The translations under genes were made by a program, and so were the position numbers. Shown one piece after another: positions 56,821 through 64,000 of a stretch of DNA of 64,000 nucleotides. The number at the start of each line of letters is the position of its first letter. The first letter of the stretch is position 1. The notes under the pieces are model-generated. The model searched no databases. It was not told the DNA's origin and saw only the letters and a list, made by a program, of their open reading frames with translations. Source of the DNA: Axinella damicornis (taxonomy: Eukaryota > Porifera > Demospongiae > Axinellida > Axinellidae); contig OZ007508.1 in assembly GCA_963931865.1 (NCBI GenBank), forward strand, positions 9,174,781-9,238,780. Direction: 5' to 3'.

Positions 56821-58472
56821 AGGCAACACTATAATGTAGTAATAGCTACTAAGGTGGCTTCTACATACACAGCACCACAGTGGTAACATTCATGCATTTC
56901 AATCCATCAAAGACAGTGTGTTGTTTTAAATAATGTCTAAATGTACAATGTACATGTTCCAAAACGTGTGGCTAATTATGTAGGTGAATTAACAGAATTC
57001 CTAATATATACCCGCTCACAATTCTCAATTTTCTACGACCATCTGGTTCAGATAATAGCTATACAGAAGATGGATGCCCTTTCAAGCTTGATGGAATGCC
57101 CCTTTATACAATTGCATAAAGCTTGAAAAAGCATCCACTATAATAGCTAGGTATATTATTCAAGCATGATGGATTTTCGAGAGGATTCCGGCAAGCTTGA
57201 TAGAGAACCATCTTAGTTCTGAGCCAGATAATAGCTAGCAGATCGAAACTCTTTGAAGCTTGTGAGAGGGGATGATGCCTGGTAGATTGTGTTTCAGAAT
57301 AACCCGAAGCAGGCGTACATAATTATGAAAAAGCATCATTGTGTTAACGTTCTTCCTACCTGTAGTGTGAGCTTTCTGAACCTAGAGTAATGTTACTACT
57401 TAGAGGTTGTTTTAAGTGAACACTATTATAATTATTATTATAGTTTCATATCCCCTGGTGACAACCCACTATTTTGATTACAGCCTTCAATGAATGAACC
57501 TGTGATATCTGCATGGGGGACACTGGCATGATATTATCACAAGAAACAACATTCATTTCATTAGTTCTGTCAAATGTCTAGTTAGCCACACACGTTCCTG
57601 GGTACATTTTAAGCAGCAAATGTTCCTGGAATATGTAGGTAGTTAGCCAATGCAACATTAACCTTGAACTTGAACCACACACACACACACTTCAATTTCA
57701 TCATAGATGCAAGTACACATTCAAACTCCACCCTCACTTAGCACAACACAAAATCATGTAAACCTTCCATGCATGTTGTAGGAACAGGTGTGGTCAGTTA
57801 TACATTCAGGATGCACACTTGTCCTAGAAATGCTCCTGCACACAGTATAAGCCTCTATTGTTCAATCTTGTTGGTTTAGAATTGTCCATTGTTCCTTAAT
57901 TTTCATAACTGTAACTGTTGAGTTGCTCTTATTTTTTCAGTTCTCCCACAGCTGATTTGACTCTACACACAAACACACCACACACAAACACACACACACA
58001 CAACACTCACACACACATACAAACACACAACACACAACACACACAAGTACAACATACCTTTCTTTCAGCCCATAAACGATGGCTTCAGAGCCCTGCAAGA
58101 CAAAACAATACAAGAATTGCATATATTCCTCATCAGTGTAGTGATCTAGTAGCTATGTACATGTAGTATTTAGATAACAATTTTAATATAGTCCAAAGTG
58201 TACCAAAGGTACAACGTCAGGTATTTGTTCACATATACAGTGAAATCTGCCATAGCAGTCACATGAATAAGGCGGTCGGTCACCTCCGCTTTGCAGATCA
58301 GCTTGCAATTGGGAAAGTCCCGAAATTATGAATCCATAGTCTCCATACTTTACTGTCGTTCTATATAGCAGTCACCTGCGTAATGCGGTCATGTTGCTCC
58401 ACCTCAAGCACGCTATAACAGGCTATAATACGTACACTGCCGATATCGACCAGCGAACTTGCGTACGTGTGG

Positions 58473-58574
58473 TAGCCTCGTTCCCAGTCCCAGTTTTTTG
58501 TCGCTTGCAGTATGTTAATGCGAGGCCGTACTGCAAGCGACGAAAAGCTGGGCGTGGGACTGGGAACGAGGCTA
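58473..58574. mobile_element. 102-bp palindromic Mutator-like MITE
   Basis: TAGCCTCGTTCCCAGTCCCA to its reverse complement with a small loop. A perfect 9-bp duplication TACGTGTGG flanks it (58464-58472, 58575-58583). Confidence 0.9.
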
Positions 58575-59747
58575 TACGTGTGGTGTTAACATTACAGAAA
58601 GTGCCAAACTGAACGTGCAAAATTTCCTTAAGTTACTGCAGTTGTCTACTTGAATCAAAGTTGTTCAGTTTCACTGGAACCTTTGTAATGAGGTCAATCA
58701 CACTAAAACTTCACACGACCGCTATAATATATATATATATTCCAGCCACTCTAATGAGGCCAAATATATTTGGCCCTCACAGTGACCGCATTAGACAGGT
58801 TCCACTTTATAGGCCTAGAAACGCATCATGCTACCAGGGTACAAATCACATGCACCTTAGAAGCCCAATTAGGTACAACTGAACTGAGGGCACACTAACT
58901 GTCAATTATATTTTTGACAGTTTTGATAAGAACACTCAGTTGCCATGGAACTCTCAAGGACCCTAGGGTGCATACTAGTACCCTGGGGTGCACGGATCCC
59001 TACATGCCTAGGCCTAATCTGCTCCGAGGATCATGTGTTCTCTTGGCCCATGGTAGTACGTACTGCAGAACGGAGCTGATAATGATATCCCAGGTGGTGT
59101 AGTTGTCACTAATGAACTTAACACAAACACACACACACACACACACACACACTGGAATCGAGATCAAGAGGGAATGATTCTAACAGTTTCCAAATTTGGC
59201 CTCTCAAGCTGTTTTTACTTGCTTACTTAATTGATCTATGAACCCTGGTTTACACCACCTACACGAATGGCAATTTTAACTCGCCCAGGTGCAGAATTGG
59301 ATGGATTACACTCTAAAAAATCTCCAGTTCCATTCCATGCCATAGTGATGCAGATGCAAATCAATTCCCATTTATACCACTAAATACAAAGTGCCCGCCC
59401 TGCTTAAATTCTTAATTAAGATTGGGTCCTCCATTCCCTTCAGGTCATTGCCGGTGCTCTAACTTGGCCAACAGGTCATGCAGCTTGGGGAGAGGACGGA
59501 TTGAAGGGGGGAGGGGAGAGAGAGAGCAGAATAGGGCTGGAGGTTACATAGCCTGGGGTGGTGTACATATAGTGCTTCTAGCGATTTACATACTGTACTT
59601 GAGCTACCGCACAGTACCTACAGTAAACTTAAAGTACAGCATACTGTACTGAATCTAAGCAACTACAGTGGCTGTCTGAATTGACCACTGGACTAGTGGA
59701 AAACTAAACTGACCTTTAACCTCAAAATATCACTCAAAATCCCTTAA

Positions 59748-62693
59748 CCGATTATACGCGACGTTCGGCGCGCGCCGCTGTAATACGGTAGCGAAATTAT
59801 TCGTAACGTAGAAATAGTTTCACAACCGCGTGACAAAAACCTGGTTGTAGCTGCTGAACGACGCAAGATTGCTGGAGGGGAGGTATTACCAAGGTGATGC
59901 GCATCTCCGCGGCTACCAATTGATGCCAGGAACGCCAGGCTACCTCCATGGATGACGGTGATAGCGCACTTTTTGTTGGAAGGTAAGTTAGTTTTGTTAA
60001 CGGTAGTTACTAACGCTTGTAACATGTATCACTAAACGATAGAGCAGACGAGTATGGGCTAAGGAAGGCATGGGCGAGTGTACATAGTCATTAGCTTTTC
60101 ATCAATGATGGTGAAAGAAGAGTTGTAGGATGATCTAAGCTTGGAAGTACAGGTACAAGTGTTTACCAAATATTGCGTAATTATTTGTAATGTTTCACAA
60201 GGACATGTTTTATTGAAGACTAGAAAAGGGTATAAGATATAGATGGCGGCGTAACTGCCAGAGTGGTCAAGTACATGTAAACAAGATCTCAGAGTTCCCT
60301 GCCTGTATGCCACTGTAGGAAGCAGTCTGCTTGGCGATCTCCACTGTGGCATAGCCACACCTGACATTCTCTACAGAACCAGCTTGTGTCTGTGCGGCTG
60401 CGACTCACTCTGCAGTGAGCACATCGTCCTCGCTTGAAGTTCCTGTGTTTCTGTGTTTCATCACGAATCCTTACAGGAAAGTGGCGTAGGGGAAGAGTGG
60501 TGATCAGGGATGGCTTGCGACCAGCTCGTCGACGACTGCTGTAATCTCCGATCAACTCTTTTGCCAACTGCAGTCTGAACTCCTTCACATTCTTGTGGAC
60601 ACTGTCTGGGCAGAAATTTTTCTGCAGAATGTAAGCATTCGTGATTGCCACATCAAACAGAAAGTAGAAGATGTATCGATAAAATTTTCTGCTCTTGGTT
60701 CTGCAGTTGTAATACCCGCGTAACTGGTCTCCACGGTCAACTCCCCCCATGTACTTGTTGTACAAAACAATGGACTCTGGGCAACTAATGGGAGTGCGAG
60801 TGTGATCCTTCTGTCGCCGGAGAACTAACCCTTTTGCCGACGGCTGGGTGTTACTCGACATCGCCATTACCAGCTTCCTGTCCATCCAGGCACATGCACT
60901 GACACTACCTTTCTGGACCACCAGTGAGTCTCCTCTGTTAGTGTGTGTGTGCGTGTGTGTGTACATGTGGATGTGTGTACATGTGGATGTGTGTACATAT
61001 GTGGATACGTGTATATTGTGGATGTGTGTGTGTGCACATGGATGCATGTGTGTGAGTGCTCATGCGTGTGTGTGCACATGGATGCATGTGTGTGAGTGCT
61101 CATATCTATGTGTTCTCAATACAGGTTTTGTACCTTGTTGGAAGTTTTGCCTGCTTCAAGGTTGGTGGAAAGCCCTTCCGGTCCTTCCTTGCTGTTCCAC
61201 ATGAATAAACTCCATTGGCGAGCAGATCTTCAACGAGCTTCACGCTGGTAAAGAAGTTATCAAAGAAAGCGTGATGGTGCTTTCCCTGCAGCTCCGCAGT
61301 GAGTGTCTTTACCACTCTCTCCCCTAGGCCATGTTCCACTCTGTTCCCTTCCTTTCCAGTATATACCTGAAACTTGCTGAAATAGCCATTGTGGCTATCA
61401 GAGAGCACCCACACTTTTATTCCACGCTTGATTGGCTTCATGGGATTGTATTGCTTGAGCGAGGATCTTCCTTGAAATTTAATCATTGCTTCATCAATTG
61501 CAACCTCACGGTGTGGTTGGTAGAGGTCTGCAAACTTCTTTGACATGTGATCGATCAGAGGTCGGACTTTTCCCAGTCGATCGTACCCTGGAGAATCACG
61601 CGGCACCAGAGTGTCATTGTCGTTGAAATGAAGGTATCGCGATAGCTCGCGGTAGCGATCGCGTGTGATCCTGTCAGCAATTGGGGCATAATTCAGCAAG
61701 GGATCTCGCCTCCAATAGTCATCCAGGGAAGGCAGGTGGTTTATTGCCATGAGGATGTGGAATCCTAGGAAAGCCTTCAATTCCTCTACAGTCATCCTGT
61801 TCCATTTACAGAATTTCTCGTCTCCCATTACCTGGTTGGCGTACCTGTCACTCTCATCTCTGATCTCTTCCAATAGGTCAGAACTAAAAAAGAGTTCGAA
61901 AACGCCCAGTGGAGATGCAGGAATTGGGACCGTTGGACCCACAGGTGAGGTGAAGGGGTTGATGGTAACAGGGTGTAAAGTAGAAGACCATGAGGTGGGG
62001 TCAGAAGGATTGGTAGCAGAGAGGTTGGTTGTAGAGAGGTTGGTTGTCGAGAGGTTGACAGTGTTGGGAAGATGGGTGGGGTTTGCTACAGTCTCTGGAG
62101 TGCTTGGAGAGATGGGAGTAACGGAACTTTGCATGGGATGTGGACAGTCTTCATCCTCTTCCTCGCTCTCCATTCCTGACAGGTCACTGAAGTCATCATC
62201 ACTACCCTCCATGATTGGTTCGTTGGGGTCATCCAGTTCAAGGTCATCGTCGGACCTTTCATCATCAGATCTGTCATCCAAGCTGTCAGCCAAGTCACCC
62301 CCCTCAGCGCCATCCAACAGCTCAAGCACATCCTCTGCAGTCATTGTGCAGTGCCTCTTAGCCATCTTCCCAACCTATTACGTTATAGAAGCGTGCAAAT
62401 ATTGTTTTGATTATTGTTGTTATAACGTGTGTGATTACTGTGGCTTACCTGTTGCATATAGTTTGAAGCGCTGCTAGTCGAAAAAAGTTCAATTGCACCC
62501 CCAGGTCAGAAGCACTCCAAGTGAAGTCCAAAGTGTACTAATGATCGTTGTAGGCTGGTAAGTCTCAGCTCCACCTCCTGAAGTTATAGCGCTTCGTTTA
62601 GCAATGACGTTCCAGCTGACGCCTGTAGGCGTCTACCGCGTTTAACGCATTGCGCGCGCGTGACGCCTGTAGGCGTCTATCGCGTATAATCGG
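59748..62693 (-). mobile_element. piggyBac transposon, apparently intact
   Basis: TTAA lies at 59744-59747 and 62694-62697. Inverted ends are CCGATTATACGCGA at 59748-59761 and 62680-62693. The right subterminal region carries two gacgcctgtaggcgtct palindromes. The 2,946-bp element has a single minus-strand two-exon gene with no break. Confidence 0.94.
60289..62365 (-). CDS. piggyBac transposase, two exons, intact
   Basis: Exon one is 62365-61134 and exon two 60934-60289; the gt..ag intron (60935-61133) is rich in tgtgtg/acatg repeats. Joined, they give 626 codons with the stop (625 residues), in frame throughout. The N-terminus is acidic (residues about 25-75, DDRSDDERSDDDLELDD). The RNase H-like core has catalytic aspartates in EVAIDEAMIKFQGR, HHAFFDNFFTSVKL and KYMGGVDRGDQLRG. 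The C-terminus has a cysteine-rich finger (CAHCRVSRSR, then WFCRECQVWLC, then His). The ATG at 62363-62365 opens MAKRHCTM; a later Met is possible. This is the cut-and-paste enzyme of the surrounding TTAA element. It differs from the copy at 48456-50929 in sequence and in terminal repeats, so it is a separate family. Confidence 0.93.
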
Positions 62694-62697
62694 TTAA

Positions 62698-64000
62698 GAT
62701 GAGGAAGTCACGCTGATGTAGAGTTTACTCTTGAGCTGAAGTATTTTGCCTTATCACCAAGAGAACGCACTTATCAAGGAAATAGGAATGTCATGGGGCA
62801 AATGTGAGCCAGCCTCTGTCCAAGTCAGCTACACTTTGCTGGTGCTATAATATTATCGTTCATGATTGTGCCCTTGTAAGTATGCTTCTAGCCTCACTAC
62901 CAAATTATCTGTTCGGCTGATATTGTTGTTAATGCTTCCAGTGAGAGCGCAAGCAAAGAGCAGCTGAGGGGATAAATATTCAACACGTAGGCTGGACAAC
63001 AGCACAATCAGTGTGGGCAAGAATGACATGAGCAAGAGCACCAGAAGGGAGAGTGAGCAAGCCTGCTGCTCTGAAGGGGCAAAGTCACTAACGCAGGTAA
63101 AAGAGCAGTGAACTTATACAGAAGGTGGTCACAGAGGTTAAAATAAGGATTACATGTTAAGCATTCAAATGTCCTAACACTTTAGATTTTGATTGGACAT
63201 TTACAAAATATGTTAGGTCATGTGTGTATATGGGGGGAAAAGATCTTGGTTGACTGGAACTCATGCATAAAGGAAGAGAGAAAAAAGAAATTGGCGGATT
63301 CGAACCCATATTATGGGTCATGCACTTAGGTGATTATATCCATGCATGTTGATTGGTCACGCCTACAGAACAAGACTGCATTAGTGTGCGGTCATTTTTA
63401 ATGTACAGAAATGACCGCATGTTATTTTGACCTCTGGTTCATATTTCACATAGCCCAGCATTCCATGTACAGCTATATAGCTCTTTGCAGAGTGTGTTCT
63501 CAGACTCAGCCCATCGCCCTACTTCCAGCTGGACCAATTCGTTGGCAATACACTAGCATATGGGTGGGAGGAGCATGCAGTTAATCGTCTTCAAAGGGAG
63601 TTTGGAGACTCACTCTGTCTTACTGTTTGCAAGCTCCAGGAGTGTGGTTATGTATGCAAAGCTAGTCACCTACATGTACGCAGTAGCTGGGTGGAGGCAA
63701 TCAGTCTAAAGAAACTCTGACTGCAAAAATACTCATCCGCAGGACAGGATACAGATTTTGATTATTCAGTTATCCAACTCATGGATTAATACAATAAGGG
63801 AATCAAAGTATTATATTCCACCTTGGTGAAAAATGAGTTGATGGTGCTAATGGAGGACTTCAGCTTTCCTGTAAGTGTTACAACACGGATTGGCAGTACA
63901 TTTTCATTGTGCAGACAATGTCATAACACTTAATTAGCAGACTTGGGTAGTCTTAGGCAAGGGATCAATCTTACTGCTACAGCTTGACCCATATTTCTAG
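62698..64000. other. No feature recognised
   Basis: No exon or transposon is supported. A rightward gattcgaaccca (reverse complement of a tRNA B-box) lies at 63298-63309, but no cloverleaf could be drawn. Confidence 0.4.

Larger units (their letters stand above)
56047..59740. other. Gene-poor stretch with MITEs and microsatellites
   Basis: Contents are a palindromic MITE at 56738-56820, CA-rich tracts at 57679-57690 and 57958-58044, a MITE at 58473-58574 and (CA)n at 59122-59153. A B-box-like gggttcaaatcctgtacc lies at about 56302. I see no supported exon. Confidence 0.5.

Noticed and set aside
61749..62477. Plus-strand open frame of 242 residues, serine-rich
   Set aside because: It is antisense to the intact piggyBac transposase, whose acidic Asp/Glu codons read as Ser on the other strand.

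Overview
The window is nuclear DNA from an animal. It holds split genes with GT-AG introns of about 50 bp to several kb, on both strands: an outer-arm axonemal dynein heavy chain, POLD1, an eIF4G-type factor, a MAPKAPK2/3-type kinase, DUS3L, an FUBP/KHSRP-type KH protein and TRAPPC2. The cilium-specific dynein, compact introns, abundant acatgta-type words and very high density of small DNA transposons suit an early-branching marine invertebrate such as a sponge or cnidarian. I cannot fix the species from sequence alone.

Layout. 1-10.6 kb: plus-strand dynein heavy chain exons (linker, AAA1, then a jump to the end of AAA4 and the start of the stalk). 11.7-13.0 kb: two unrecognised in-phase exons. 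17.1-19.75 kb: 3' end of POLD1 (plus). 23.2-25.2 kb: unrecognised candidate exons. 26.7-31.1 kb: minus-strand fragments of eIF4G, a MAPKAPK kinase and DUS3L. 34.0-39.1 kb: a 5.1-kb DNA transposon with 300-bp inverted repeats. It carries one nine-exon gene joining a B-box zinc finger, a RecQ-like helicase N-lobe, a transposase-like segment and a Ulp1/C48 cysteine protease. 39.9-47.0 kb: exons of a KH-domain (FUBP-like) gene, with an inverted minisatellite array in one intron. 47.9-51.2 kb: a decaying piggyBac element. 53.3-56.0 kb: TRAPPC2. 59.7-62.7 kb: an apparently intact piggyBac element.

The rest is mostly mobile DNA. The dominant family has TAGCCTCGTTCCCAG-type ends. At least fifteen copies, 34 to about 585 bp, are present, and many are flanked by 9- or 10-bp target duplications as in Mutator-like elements. 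Two piggyBac-type MITEs with TTAA duplications, several TA-flanked foldbacks, an 80-bp perfect palindrome, minisatellites and long simple repeats fill introns and intergenic DNA.

Two global oddities matter for use of this sequence. Most host genes lack internal exons, usually where a low-complexity tract lies. Single-base frameshifts recur inside otherwise well-conserved exons (TRAPPC2, FUBP-like, eIF4G, DUS3L, first piggyBac). Either the sequence carries uncorrected indels and collapsed repeats, or this is a locus of decaying gene copies. The nine-exon transposon gene and the second piggyBac gene nevertheless read through without a break.
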